The notes below the pieces were generated by a model, which was not told where the DNA came from, ran no database searches, and saw only the letters and a list, made by a program, of their open reading frames with translations. Positions 32,001 to 42,181 of a stretch of 64,000 nucleotides of DNA are shown here, piece after piece. Made by a program: the position numbers and the translations under genes. Source of the stretch: Saccharina japonica (Eukaryota; Sar; Phaeophyceae; Laminariales; Laminariaceae). The first letter of the stretch is position 1. Every line of letters starts with the position of its first letter. The DNA lies in the NCBI GenBank assembly GCA_008828725.1, contig MEHQ01000605.1:429673-493672 (forward strand), read 5' to 3'.

Positions 32001-33455
32001 GAGGCTCGCAGGTGGATGATGACACCTTGTAAACTGTGAAGTTCACTTGCGTTGCTGAATAGAACAGAAGAGAGAGGTGGGTGGAAAGGTGGTTCTTGTC
32101 TGGCCGTGCTCTAGAGAGCGGGGGTCGTGGAGAGTGGACTCAAGTGGGGCGTAACCCTTGCTTGGTGATCCTGCTTGGTTACCCTGGTAAGTTGATCATG
32201 ACTTATGCTTGCATGACCCTGAGATACGACCATGTTCGTGTGCCCTAGCTTCCAGTACCCTATGGTATAATATTCTACAAATACCTTGTTCCACCCTACA
32301 CTTATCCTACCGATAAGCTTGCCGCACACAATCGTAGATCTGCTGACTTCGGAATAATATGTAGACGACGTTCGATTGTATATTCTAACATTGAGCGCTA
32401 CGAGCAGTGGCGGGAAATGGCATCGTGCCAACAGCCGAAGCTTGTGCGCGTGCTGGTACGCTTAAGCTGTATACCCTTCCCAACGGCGTGAACCAAATGG
32501 GGTGCAATATAATTTAAGGAGGGTCACGCGGAAAGCACTTTCAGCAAAATGGTAAGGAAGACAAAACCGGGTCCACGGCCGCGGAAGTGCTGGACGTTTG
32601 GTTACCCAGGCAGATGCATGGTAATGCCCATTGCTGTCTCTGGAGGTGGCCACACCAGAAATTAAATCAATTCATTGGAGGCTGTCGTCCATATGCAAGT
32701 CCGCCTCACAGGCGGTTCTTAGTAGGATGCAGCTCACACTTCATGCGACTCGCCCAATACCTCACGGCGCTTCGCGCTTGGTGCACGCAATGTCTGCCTG
32801 GTTGGTGAAAACCCAACGTGCACCGTCCCGGCATTGTAGGGATGCGAGGGTCTATGGTCATACGACTACGGCCGTGCACGACATGAGTACACCCCCCTCC
32901 CCTTTACACCCCCATGCCGTTGTTGGCTCGTCCTTTTTTTACTCCGCACATCGTCAGTTATCCCGATCGGGTCTCGTAAAACCTGTATATCAGGACATTT
33001 ATTGCCGAGAAGAAACTAATGAAAGCTCAACGATCGCCCGAACAAGCCGGCGTGATGGAGGAGGCTAACATCTCCCTTGCCTCCCTTCCTCCCTCCCTCC
33101 TTGTTTCCGGCGCTATTCCGTTGCCCTCGCGCATTTTTTCTTTCCCCCGCGTCCCCGTTCACCCCCCCGCCACGCCGCGCAGAACCTGTACATCGGGCCA
33201 TTGATTACCGAGAAGAAGCTGGCGAAAGCTCAGCAAGCATCGCCCGTAGAAGCCGAGAAGGCTAAGAAGGTAGACGAGTCTAAGAACGTAGAAGAGGCGG
33301 AGAAGACTGACGCATCGGAAGAAGATAAGGGGGAGGAGGAGGAGGAGGGGGACGATAAAACGCGCGATAAAGAGGGTATCGCGGTAGCGATGGAGGGCAT
33401 AGCTTTGGCGGGAAGAACAGAGCTAGACCGAGCAGATTCGGCCGGGGCCGTTTAA
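22923..33455 (+). CDS. NCB5OR-type cytochrome b5 domain protein (4 exons, about 206 aa)
   Basis: Exons 22923-23006, 23730-23861, 29893-30024, 33183-33455; all junctions are phase 0. The protein carries a cytochrome b5 haem domain: VRKHNSQHDCWSIFRGK joins VYNLTPFLHYHPGG, then FDKYHPWVNF. The two haem-ligand histidines are at about 83 (HPGG) and 106 (KYHPW). Their spacing of 23 and the leading NPRKKFAVKPGFSML-DWNLL segment match the b5 domain of NCB5OR (cytochrome b5 reductase 4) rather than microsomal b5. The CS and FAD/NADH domains of NCB5OR are absent; the protein instead ends in a tail of about 80 residues rich in Glu, Asp and Lys (EEDKGEEEEEGDDKTRDK). No membrane anchor or signal peptide is seen. 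Function: probably soluble electron transfer with an unknown partner. The start ATG is not certain, since the frame is open upstream to 22767. Confidence 0.87.
23730..23861 (+). CDS. Cytochrome b5 gene exon 2
   Basis: 44 codons after acceptor GCGCTCTCAG. DWNLLKTRANNLAG, then the b5-domain start ITKAEVRKHNSQHDCWSIFR. Donor AAA|GTGAGT, phase 0. Confidence 0.88.
23946..24124. mobile_element. hAT-like MITE (CAGGGCTGTTCACG terminal inverted repeats)
   Basis: 179 bp. Starts CAGGGCTGTTCACG, ends CGTGAACAGCCCTG, with internal GGGTCGG / CCGACCC repeats. Flanks are CCAAAAAG (left) and CGAAAAAG (right): an 8-bp target duplication with one mismatch, as expected for hAT elements. Confidence 0.82.
24083..24246. 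repeat. 82-bp tandem duplication of MITE end plus flank
   Basis: The block from CCGCGGGTTTCGGCCCGACG through GGACATGGAACATGG occurs twice head to tail, at 24083 and 24165. It duplicates the right end of the hAT-like MITE with its adjacent flank. Confidence 0.9.
24615..24862. repeat. Microsatellite (TGATGATTGATGATCGA)n
   Basis: About 250 bp of TGATTGATGA / TGATCGATGA units. The minus-strand Ser/Ile/His ORFs in it are artefacts. Confidence 0.95.
25232..25310 (-). repeat. Family A, divergent subfamily (G-run then TACTCATTTGTTGCTTGCC)
   Basis: Aligns with the 3' end of family A: TACTCAT, GTAGTC/TTAGTC, TGACCAT, CGCATCCCT, GACGGAGC. Differs by TTTGTTGCTTGCC. Other copies: 30458-30560, 35822-35920 (opposite orientation), 59885-60025. 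Confidence 0.75.
25681..25791. mobile_element. Foldback/MITE-like element (GGACCAT..GTAAATAGGACC)
   Basis: Inverted arms: GGACCATACATGGTAAATAGG at the left; CCTATTTACTAAGGTTGCCC at the right. The centre includes AAATATTGTCAGC and ATATAGGTTTTTGTGT. Same structure at 38901-39001 and 40713-40822. Confidence 0.75.
25875..26085. repeat. Dispersed repeat (CCGAGCCGA..GGCGTTTGTAC..CGATGTCGAGAA), copy 1
   Basis: Shares TCCGAGCCGA, CGGCGTTTGTAC, TGTCGAGAA, AAAGTCG, TTATCACC and TACGGC blocks, in order, with 27735-27945. Confidence 0.65.
26361..26460. repeat. GC-rich tandem tract (CCCCCGGAGGGCC)
   Basis: Repeated CCGGAGGGCCCC / CCGGAGAGCCCC units over about 100 bp. Confidence 0.75.
27735..27945. repeat. 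Dispersed repeat (CCGAGCCGA..GGCGTTTGTAC), copy 2
   Basis: Partner of 25875-26085, same orientation, more diverged. Confidence 0.65.
28150..28345 (-). repeat. Dispersed repeat family B, minus-strand copy
   Basis: Contains TAGTCGTAACTCAGATCCGG, AGGTTCTTCTCC, ACGGTTCGTGCCTTGCA, TTTTATCGCGAG and GTCGACTCGCATCGAA, the reverse complement of the family blocks. Confidence 0.85.
28397..28481 (-). tRNA. tRNA-like sequence (tRNA or tRNA pseudogene) in an intron
   Basis: On the minus strand: a box A match TGGTCTAGTGG (28460-28470), a box B match GGTTCAAATCT (28410-28420), and TTTTT (a Pol III terminator) directly after the putative acceptor end. The span is about 84 nt. Ends CGCCCCG / GGGGTCG pair only in part, the anticodon stem can be drawn as CCTCG/TGAGG with an oversized loop, and the T-stem pairs poorly. 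This favours a decayed tRNA or tRNA-derived gene over a fully functional one. If the GCT in the loop is the anticodon it would be Ser, which is uncertain. Confidence 0.45.
28543..28770. repeat. 76-bp tandem repeat, three copies
   Basis: The block TCTGTACCTGGTATCGTGTG begins at 28561, 28637 and 28713 (period 76); each copy continues GAGGACACGTTTTGAGAAAG. It starts about 60 bp upstream of the tRNA-like sequence in tRNA orientation. Confidence 0.93.
28985..29230 (+). repeat. Dispersed repeat family C, copy with 51-bp internal duplication
   Basis: TTGTTGGGTTAAACCC, CAATTTCAGCCAAAAAAAGG, GTATACCTCTACCTC. Internally AAGTAGTTTGTCCTCAAATTC is repeated at 29047 and 29090. Confidence 0.65.
29893..30024 (+). 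CDS. Cytochrome b5 gene exon 3 (haem-binding core)
   Basis: 44 codons after acceptor CCGATGCAG. Contains HPGG and KYHPW, both axial haem ligands. Donor GGG|GTGAGT, phase 0. The preceding intron is 6031 bp, the longest resolved in the window. Confidence 0.92.
30458..30560 (-). repeat. Family A divergent subfamily copy
   Basis: A run of about 17 Gs, then GTACTCATTTGTTGCTTGCC, TTAGTCGTTTGACCATTGACC and CGAGACGGAGCACC. Confidence 0.75.
31325..31570. repeat. Family C-related block
   Basis: TTTCTGAATGATCCGAGCCC, AAAATCGTCGG, TAGACTTCCTCAAGCCACC and ATGGTGCATCTCTACCGC. The last two blocks also occur at 12490-12600 and 58465-58530. Confidence 0.5.
32628..32902 (+). repeat. C-tailed dispersed repeat (family A), near full-length copy
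   Basis: Runs from TTGCTGTCTCTGGAGGTGGCC through ATTCATTGGAGGCTGTCG and all downstream blocks to GAGTACACCCCCC. With 48411-48705 and 60418-60735 it defines the longest version, about 280-320 bp. Confidence 0.9.
32978..33055 (+). pseudogene. Decayed duplicate of cytochrome b5 exon 4 (5' part)
   Basis: AACCTGTATATCAGGACATT, then TTGCCGAGAAGAAACTAATG and AAAGCTCAACGATCGCCCG, match the first 70 nt or so of exon 4 at 33183 with scattered substitutions and in the same frame. The base context before it is GTAA rather than GCAG, so it has no 3' splice site. Reads as a tandem partial exon duplication that was never used or has decayed. Confidence 0.75.
33183..33455 (+). CDS. Cytochrome b5 gene exon 4 (terminal)
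   Basis: Acceptor CCGCGCAG. Encodes NLYIGPLITEKKLAKAQQ, the end of the b5 fold, then a charged tail to TAA at 33453-33455. Confidence 0.85.
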   Translation, partial: NLYIGPLITEKKLAKAQQASPVEAEKAKKVDESKNVEEAEKTDASEEDKGEEEEEGDDKTRDKEGIAVAMEGIALAGRTELDRADSAGAV

Positions 33456-33889
33456 TAGGCTTGTTTTGGTTTTGCTTTGGTTTGATTTGGCTTGGTTCGG
33501 TTCGGTTGGTTTGGTTCTTTGCGGGAGGGAGGGTTGGTTTTATCGTTTCTGTTTCGTTTTGTTTTTTTCCCTTTCCGCTTTTTTTTGTTTCACCCGTTTC
33601 GCGTCTTTTGTTTCGGCGATGTGTCGTCGTTCCGTTTTCCACTTCTTCGCCGCACCCCGCGCCTTGTGTCTAGTACCCTCCCTTTTTGTTTGAGCCGGTT
33701 TATTGTTGCATGTTCTCTCGACGCTTTTTAGCGCGAGTTGTGGTTGGGACGCACGTACAGTAGCCGCAGTAGCCGCGTGTTGTAAGGGCGCAACGTTCGC
33801 GACTGAGAGAGCGCCCTCTATAGGCGGTGCAGTCCACGGCACAGTGCTTTGTTTCGTTGCTGTGGTGGATTTCTTGCGATTGCTTGTGT

Positions 33890-34420
33890 TTCGCGTACAG
33901 TAGTAGCCACCTACTGGTACTACTACAATACGGTAGTCGCCTACTGGTACGTACAGTATCAGTGTACGGATGCAGCAGGCACTTACTAGTATGTAAACGG
34001 TAGTCATCTACTGGTGCAGTACAGTAGTAACGTACTGGTGTGTAAACAGTAGTCACGTACTGGTACAGTAAGCACGTACTGGTGCACAAGTTACGGTATT
34101 TATACAGTAGCCGCGTACTGGTGCACAAGTTACGGTATTTATACAGTAGCCACGTACTGGTACTGTAGTCACGTACTGGTATGCAAACTGTAGGAGTCCC
34201 CGATTGGTACCGGCAGTCACCTACTGGTAACAACAGTCGCCTACTGGTAACAGTAGTCACCTACTGTTGTGTAAACAGTCACCTACTGGTACAGTAATCA
34301 CGTACTGGTGCAGAAGTTACGGTATGTAAACAGTAGTCACCTACTGGTACTGTAGTCACGTACTGGTATGCAAACTGTAGGAGTCCCCTACTGGTAACAG
34401 CAGTCACCTACTGGCAGCGG
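33890..34420. repeat. Minisatellite (AGTAGTCACCTACTGGTA)n
   Basis: About 25 imperfect units of 17-22 bp (CAGTAGTCACGTACTGGTAC, CAGTAGCCGCGTACTGGTGC). A longer block around GCACAAGTTACGGTATTTAT recurs, suggesting higher-order duplication. Confidence 0.9.
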
Positions 34421-35821
34421 TATTTATTAATAGTGCACCCACACGATCTCTCCTCGGCAACGTGTCGTGGTCCGTAGATTCAAGGGGTATGAAGGGGGCT
34501 ATATATCACTCTTGCGGGATTCAAATATGATCTCCGTTTGATGACGCGTCCTTCGATAGGGGTAGCACATTTTCGGCGATTTTTTTTTTCTGACCTTAAG
34601 ACATGCTCCCAAACGGACGAACTACCCGGTATCCCGTTTTGTGTTTCACAATAGTTTTCGTTAGCACCTAGGTCATGGGCTTGCTGATCGGGCTAAGCCT
34701 GCGTGTTTTCTCAAGCGTCAGTTCTGGATGGGGTTTCTCCCATACTATAATCAAGTAAAGAGCCTCAGAATAATTAGGTGCTACCCTTGTAAGGCAAATT
34801 GCACGCATCTGATGTTGACGTCAGAGTCTAAACGGGGAACATGTTTCCGGTCAGGGAGGTCATTTTTTCGTGCCGTCGATTTGTTTTGGCGCCTCTCCCT
34901 TTCCCTTCTCGCCCGCGCCTCAGCCCTCCTGTTTGACCAAGAATGCCTTTTTTTCGTATGATGGTGTCGCTTGTGAACCCATTCAAGCACACTGGGTGGG
35001 CTACGTACCGCGCGACCAGCCTGCGACCAGCACGAGCACAAGTACAGTAAAGGTATATAGCTGCCGCTTAGTTGGTCTTCCGACACGATTCTTCGGTGCT
35101 TTCTACAAAAAGCGGTAGTTCCGGTAACTCCGACTGGAATTTGGTATTTCCACCTAATATCGTTTTTTTCGTCAAGAATTCGGCATTTCCGACAAGAATT
35201 CGGTATTTTTCTGGCAATACTTCGATATTTACGACAACGATTCGGCTTTTCCGACAGTTCGGTATTTTTTCCAACTAAAAACCGATATTTTTGCCGACAA
35301 GAACTACGAGTACGACAGTAGTACCGATCTGTCAACAACGTGGACGGCATATATGGGGCGTGTTTTCATTGCTACGCAAAAAGTGGCCGCGGCGCTAATA
35401 GATACCGGTAGGAATTTCGGAATTTCCGACGAAGGTGGCCTCACCCCCTCGCATCCCCTATCCCCTATCCGAAGGCGTTTTCGACCCATTGTGGTTGGTT
35501 CTAACCCTTCTATTTAGAACTACACTATACAGAAAGCTAAACCTGACTGTACAGTAAGTCTTAAGAGTTTTGTCGCCATAACAGGAGTGCGGTTCAACTA
35601 CAAGGGGTCATACTACAGTAACCGCTTCCAGGACTAAGCTGTGCACACAAGTGTTGGGCGACACACTACTTAAAATCAGTGTAGGATGTGTTTTGCAGCA
35701 AAATCTACTTGTAATACAAATGTCAAGGCGGTGGACTTGCGTTTTTGGTACGCTAATTATTCCGCCGAAGAAAGAGAAAATAACTAAATACATGTATCGT
35801 TGACCCACCCGTGTCCGCGAT

Positions 35822-35920
35822 TGTCGGTGCTCTTCGTCTCGAAAGTAGGGATGCGTTGTCAACGGCCACATGAGTGCGTAAGGCAAGCGACAAATGAGTA
35901 CGCCCCCCGTCTCCGGTCGA
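35822..35920 (+). repeat. Family A divergent subfamily copy, opposite orientation
   Basis: CTCGAAAGTAGGGATGCG, GTCAACGGCCACATGAG, GGCAAGCGACAAATGAGTAC, then CCCCCC. Confidence 0.7.
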
Positions 35921-36739
35921 GCGACTGGTGGCCTTATCCCCAACAAATCATACGTCTTAGTGGCGTTGTCCCTAAAAATGGGGACGAGGTGATCCTAACA
36001 GAATTGTCCCACACACTAATTCCAAGTCAGGTTGCTCCCAAAAAGCTTGAAGGGTGTTGATGGGTGCGCTCCTTAAGGGGTGCAGGCTAAGGCAAAAAAG
36101 CGTCGCCTATACGTATGAGAAAAATAAACTAAACTTACTGCTCTCGAAGTCTTGGTGGGACGGCTGTTTTGTTTGCTGGAGGTCTCGCTGTGCCTCTCTG
36201 TCCTGGATCGCGACTGCTTTCACAGCGCCGGAGTGTATGATGTGTATGTACGTACTACATGGGTTTCACACTACATGTGCTGTATGCGCGAGAAATACCT
36301 TAGGTTGCTTATCCCATGTATGTCACCGAACCGGCCTAATCTATACTCGGAGAGGGATCCAGTTGCCTTACATCTGACATACGGTTCGCTCCAGAAAATG
36401 TTATCCAAGCTGACATTGGTCGGGTCAGATCCTCATTCCACGATCTACAGTAAACCTATTAGGGCAGATATTTCCCTGATCTACATGATGATCTGTGTGA
36501 TCTACATCAGTAGATACTGTTGTTACCATCATCTCAATTAGAATATCATCGGTCGGTACCTTAGACGTATGATCTGCATGGTCTACTGTAAAACGTGTAG
36601 GACGTACATGTTTCCTGGGTTGGATCTGTACCCTCATCTCAGGACGGCAAATATGCACACACACGTATTCAGATATCACATAGGGAACAGCACGGCAACG
36701 CATGTCGTTGTTGTGTTCTATAATAATAGGATTTACTGC

Positions 36740-37140
36740 TGTAGATGATCAACGGAGTATAGAAGGTCGATGATCTACAGACAGTAGGTCGATGATCTAC
36801 AGACAGCAGTAGGTCGAGATCTACAGGCAGTAGGTAGCTGATCTACGTACAGTAGTGGGTAATCTGCAGTAGGTATAAGTGATCTACCGTAGGCAGATGA
36901 TCTATTGTGAGGGTACAGCATTAGATTATCTACAGCACATGTAGGTGATCTACAGCAGCAGTAGGCACAGTAGCAGATAATCCACAGTAGTGCAGTAGAT
37001 ATAGGGGATCTACAGTACAGGTAGTAGGTACAGTAGTAGGTCTACAGTAGATACTGTAAGGTGATCTTCAGTAAGTAGATGATCTACAATAGGTACTGTA
37101 GATTAGATTATCTACAGTGGTGGTAGTAGATCGTGATCTG
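36740..37140. repeat. Degenerate array of GTAGGTGATCTACAGCAG units
   Basis: Some 15 imperfect units mixing GATCTACAG, CAGTAGGT and GTAGATGATCTACA; partly palindromic. Confidence 0.8.
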
Positions 37141-37542
37141 TCTGATGTATGTTTGGTTGCTTGCGGTACGAGGGTGTTGGCTGTGCACGAATTGCTAAAT
37201 GCGCGCTGCCCCACGGTTTCAGCACAACAACAAAAAAAGCTGACCCTCGGGGTCTAAATCATGTTATTAGGCTCCAGCCCACCGCTTGGAATCACCAAGT
37301 TCCCCTCAGGGCGCGAGGGTAATAACCGCGTGCCAGAAGTGCCACAGATGAATGCTTACTAAAAGCAAAAACTGAAATGGTTTGCAGGTTAACTTTTCGT
37401 GCGGAAATACGTATTTATGTACGGTGCCGTGCCGCGGTCGATGCCAATACCCGTGTGTTGTCCGCATTTTCCCAGCTTCCCCCCCCCCCCGGAAAAATGA
37501 GGACGATTTTTCCCAACACCCCCCCCCTCAAGATGATTTTAT

Positions 37543-37656
37543 TTAGCTTGCTGTTGCAGGTCTCTTGGGTCTCTTCCGGATGAGCCACTGGTTCTTGTGT
37601 TTCCAGCCTCCTGCGCCACTTGCCCTCTGGGCCGAAGCTGCCGGGCCAATCAGCGT
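37543..37656 (-). CDS. TPR/CNBD gene exon u (putative terminal exon)
   Basis: Acceptor CGCTGACGCAG, phase 0; 37 codons then TAA (37543-37545), ending [20 protein letters not shown], a basic tail. Another frame here ([11 protein letters not shown]) also lacks stops but has no good phase-0 acceptor and donor pair. Least certain exon of this gene. Confidence 0.5.
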   Translation of the reverse strand, partial: TLIGPAASAQRASGAGGWKHKNQWLIRKRPKRPATAS

Positions 37657-40600
37657 CTGCGTCAGCGCGGGTGGGCATCGCCAGTTGGTCAAAAGTGTGG
37701 TTTGATCACGACATTGTATGTGATGCTATTTTTTTCCTTGTGCAGAAGGGCGCATTATTCAGTACGACGTCTGTAGTAGTATATGACGTCTACAGCGCTT
37801 AGCTTATCTCTATCTTTTGATGGTACTTCCCGCATACCGCGCATTGGCCTAAGGTCCGTTTTTATCGACACCAACCAAAATGGGGGAGGAAACAAATCGC
37901 CAACGGTCGACATATTTCCATCCAGATTATTTGTGTCACTAATGTTTGGACCGTTGGACGGTGACCCGGGCGGGGCGCAGCAGGATCCTACCCGTACAAT
38001 ACTGATGTGCACGTTCCTTCTACTACTATGTTGATGGTGGACGCGATGATTGACGAAACAACAATTTGTCATTATGATTGTTATTACTGCGCTTGCTTGT
38101 CATCCGAGAATGTGCAAGCAGCCCATGAATGAGCTTCAACATTGATCACTCATAAACATTCCCAGAAAGAAGAAAACCAGCAACTTGTCAGTTGTTTGCT
38201 CGCTATCTCTACTGTGTATCTGTCGCAGGGTCCCACCTCCCCCAAAACAAAACTAGGGGCACCAAAATCACTCACCTCGAGAACGATCTCTCGCCGACGG
38301 CCCCGCCACCACTGGTCGGCCTCGATCACCTGGTTCATCATTTGTCAGACAATATTTAGACGGAATAATAGAGAAACTGAGTTGGAGTAAGTGGTGGCCA
38401 GTGGGTTAATGGACGCACTGCTGTTGTACAGCATGGCAGCAATATTAAGTAGCGTAACCCGGTCGGCGAGGGAATACAGGAGGGCTGAAGTCTTACTTAT
38501 CGCCATAAAAAAAATGCAAAGCTCGACCGTAGCGGGGAGGGGGGAGAAAATATCCCGGTTGTGTGGCCCCGGATCTGAGTTCACGACTTCTGTAGTAATA
38601 CATAGGAGGGAGGGAGAAAAGAAGGGCGAATAAAATGAAAGGGATGGAACCCATGTAAGGGCCCGAATTAACGAGTATAAAATAAATTCAATTTGGAAAA
38701 AATAAAATTCAAATTCGCTTTTCATTGGTCAACACACGCACCAGCACCAAAGATGATACCCCAAGATCCTAATCTTTGGTGCTGGTGCGTGTGTTGACCA
38801 ATGAAAAGCGGATTTGATTATTTTTTTTTTCCAAATTGTTTTTTTTTCTTCTTCGTTAAAACGGGCCCTAATTACCGGTAGGAGTATATATATTACAATA
38901 TTACGGGGGGCCACAGTACAAACAGGATCAAATATCGTCAGCACATATATAGGTGTTTTGGATTTACCGCAGGCCCTATTTACTTGATGGTCCACCGTAA
39001 TATGTGATTCGTATACTATTTTCCGGTTTGGGACTTGAGAAAAAGCAAGCATCGGGAAAAAAGTGTCGATCTCAGCATGGGTGGATAAGGCCACACGGAC
39101 CATCGTAACACGGGTTGGTTGCTATTGGTGGGGGTTAGGGATTGTGTCGGAAGTGTGACGGAAGAATATCTACGTCGGCACGCATTTGACACACGTTGTT
39201 AGCATTTACAGCAGTATCTTGCTTTAACGATTACGTTTACCTTTTGTTTCAGGGGTACATTTTATTTCGGGGATACTAGAGTTGCCTTGTGTGATGTGGT
39301 GTCCTTACGGCCCGTGATGCTTAGGCCTCACTACGAGGTGTGGGAGAATCTATAGCCTCATTTTGATTGTTTTGAATAGCCGCATCTTCGACCCCCCTCT
39401 CTCGGTCTTTTAGGATGAACTTTGTTATCACCCATTGACCATCGTGTGGTCTGCATATACGACTATTCAGGGTGGGCTAATGTGATGTGGTGTCCTTACG
39501 GCTATAGATGGTTGATAGAATATCATACAGGTGAAGAGCCTAGTGGCGCTAAGATTGTTCTCGTATACAGAAGTTTCCTTGGGTACATCAGATAGGCCGT
39601 AGCACAGAGGCTTTATAAGTCCATAGGAGGGTTCTAAGCACTAGAAGCTTGCTAAGGTCGAGATATCTCGTAGGATTAGCGCTTAGAATAACATGGGAAC
39701 GATATTACCCCTTGGATAGGATATGGCATTATCCGTTGGACAGAACAGATGTTTCTTCAGAATGGCTAAACACCACAGGAAAGTTCCAGTGGCTGCTGTA
39801 GCTATCCGATTAACGGGTTGTTGGCAAGGATGTACTGTAATCTCCCGTTAAGCCGATCGAGTAAAAGAGTCTGCTCTCAGGCAGACTCGCCCCCCCCCCC
39901 CCCCTTCTCAGGTCACTTCTCACTCTTCCCTTGGTCATCCAGGCTTTTGCCTCTCACCTAGTCTACAGTCTACAGAGGTTAATAATAACAAGAGGTCTTT
40001 CCATATCGAAGAAGAAGCTTGTTTCAAGCTCAAGCAACGAACCTCCGTCTTCCATTCCCTTCTATCATCGTCTCTACTCGGTCATCACTTCACACTTGCT
40101 TTAAGAGACACACTTTCACCTTGCTTGCGTCAGGGCTATACGTTTACCTTGCTTTAGATCTGAGACTATTACCTCGCTGTAGGGTCAAGGTTGCCTTTTG
40201 CTTACGGGTGAAGTTTACAGTAGTACGAAGTACCTTGTTTAGGATTAAGTTCGCCTTGCTCCAGGGTAAAGGTTTACCATGCTTCAGGGTTACGTTACCT
40301 TGCTTCGGGGCTAAGTTTCTCTCGCTTAAGGGTTTCGGTTGTGTCTGCCTACTTGCTCTAAGGTTAGGTTTAAACTAACCTTGCTCAGGGTAATATCCTC
40401 CGGGTACATGGAAGCCTTTTGTCGCACCCCTTGCAAGAACGCGTCGGTAACGTGAAACGTCTGCAGAACGAACTTGCTCATGGACACCTGATGTGAAAAA
40501 CAATGATGGGTGATGATGATCACATCGTCATGGCGAGAGTCGAGCGGTACGTTCATCCGTGCACATAGAAATACGTCGTATTCGTAATTTGCACACACAT

Positions 40601-42148
40601 GTATTGTCCCCATAGATAGGTGGATGGGGGTGGATGGAATGCACTTGAGCTACGTCGTACTACTGCTGTAGTGCGGATCAAATTAATTTCGCAGAAGGGG
40701 GAGAACAAACTATTACGGGAGAGGGGGCATAGTAAATAGGACCAAATATTGTTAGTCAAGATAGGCAAATATATAGGTTTTTGTGTACACCGTAGGTCCT
40801 CTTTACTATGGTCCCCCGTAGTATGATATTTACAACCTAAATCACCAAATATCTTACGGATCATAGGTCAAAAACAATGAAACTTAAACTTGTGTGCGTA
40901 TGTGTGCCTTATTCACACCAACCGTCTTCGGGACTTCAGTGGGGAAACTTGACACTAAAACGTGTGACGGTTACATACAGCAGTAACGGCCACTGCGTGA
41001 TTGGGAGACGGTATGATAACAATGATTGGTGTCCGAGCTTCAACGCAAGGAGTCGTATACGTCTCATGGGCGCAACACATGATCCTATACCCGGGCTGGC
41101 GGGCACTCACGTAGACGGTTGAGATAATATCTCAAAGTTGTCTTAGGTGCAGGTCCGGTCGCTATATCACGGGGCTCCCGAAGGGGTTAGAATCCGTTAT
41201 TTCGTTTGTTTTACCCAACAGTATTTAGCACACCCAGACAAGCAGTACCCGTGCTCATCCTATCCTCCACCCTAGAAAGATATACCAGCTCTCTGTACGT
41301 AGCCAGCGTGAAAAACCGAAAACGACGAGTTGTTGTTAAACGTGTCTCTGGTCGACTCTGGACAAACGAATACCAATCCCGAGACTCGCGAGATTATGCG
41401 CCTGGACTTTCTGCAACCGAACAGCCCCGAGCCCCGCGGCTCTGACAAAAACGAACAACTCCGATTCTCTCGATATCCCCCCCGCCTCTGTTCGGCACCC
41501 CCGAATGTCGCAGTATGTGTCGCAGCTCTTGACAACCGAGCAGTGTTTTCCGAGTCTCGCACTACGCGTTGTGACTACGATCGAAAACCGAGCAGTTGTC
41601 CGAGTCTCGCAATACGCGCAGTGGCTCTCGATAACCGAACAGCCCCGAGAGTCCTAGATTGAGGCGTGCCAGCGGCTTTCAACAACCGCGAGCAATCCCG
41701 AGTCTCACGGTGTGTTCCGCGGGTCTCGTCAACTGCTGCTCCTGCAGTGCCTAGTCTCACGATATCTACGTCGTGGGGCTTTCGACAATCGGATTCCCCT
41801 GAGTCTCGCGATATATGCGCCGCGGCCCTCAACCGCTGGACACAGCTGCGAGTCTCGTGATACACGCCGCGTTTCTCGACAACAAAACGCATATATAATC
41901 CTAAATTTTAAAACGACAAAAAAAATGAAACGGCTAAAATCTTGATTAGACCAAGATTAGACAGAAATACAAATCTTCTAAATTCCAAAATCATAGATCT
42001 AAAATCGTAAAACGACCAAAAAAATATTGTCGGGGCAATCGACATAATATGGCATACGGTGAAGATGCAAGGGGTCTCAAGTCTGAGGTATACAATATGA
42101 TCAAGGCAGGTAGCCTGCAAATAAATGATTACAGTATAACTGTTGGTG

Positions 42149-42181
<33 letters not shown>

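Larger units (their letters stand above)
30025..33182 (+). other. Intron 3 of the cytochrome b5 gene
   Basis: 3158 bp with no accepted coding sequence except a dead duplicate of exon 4 (entered separately). Holds poly-G runs, a divergent family A copy, a full family A copy and a family C-like block (31325-31570). Confidence 0.6.
33456..37542. other. Intergenic region between convergent cytochrome b5 and TPR/CNBD genes
   Basis: No supportable exon. Contains a minisatellite at 33890-34420, a divergent family A copy at 35822-35920, a family D-like block near 36440-36640 and a GATCTACAG-rich degenerate array at 36740-37140. 34440-35800 shows nothing I recognise beyond short TTTTTCC-rich blocks. 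Confidence 0.5.

Noticed and set aside
37415..37678. [11 protein letters not shown] reading frame as an exon
   Set aside because: No convincing acceptor and donor pair in phase; the overlapping frame with acceptor GACGCAG and a terminal stop fits better, though only moderately.
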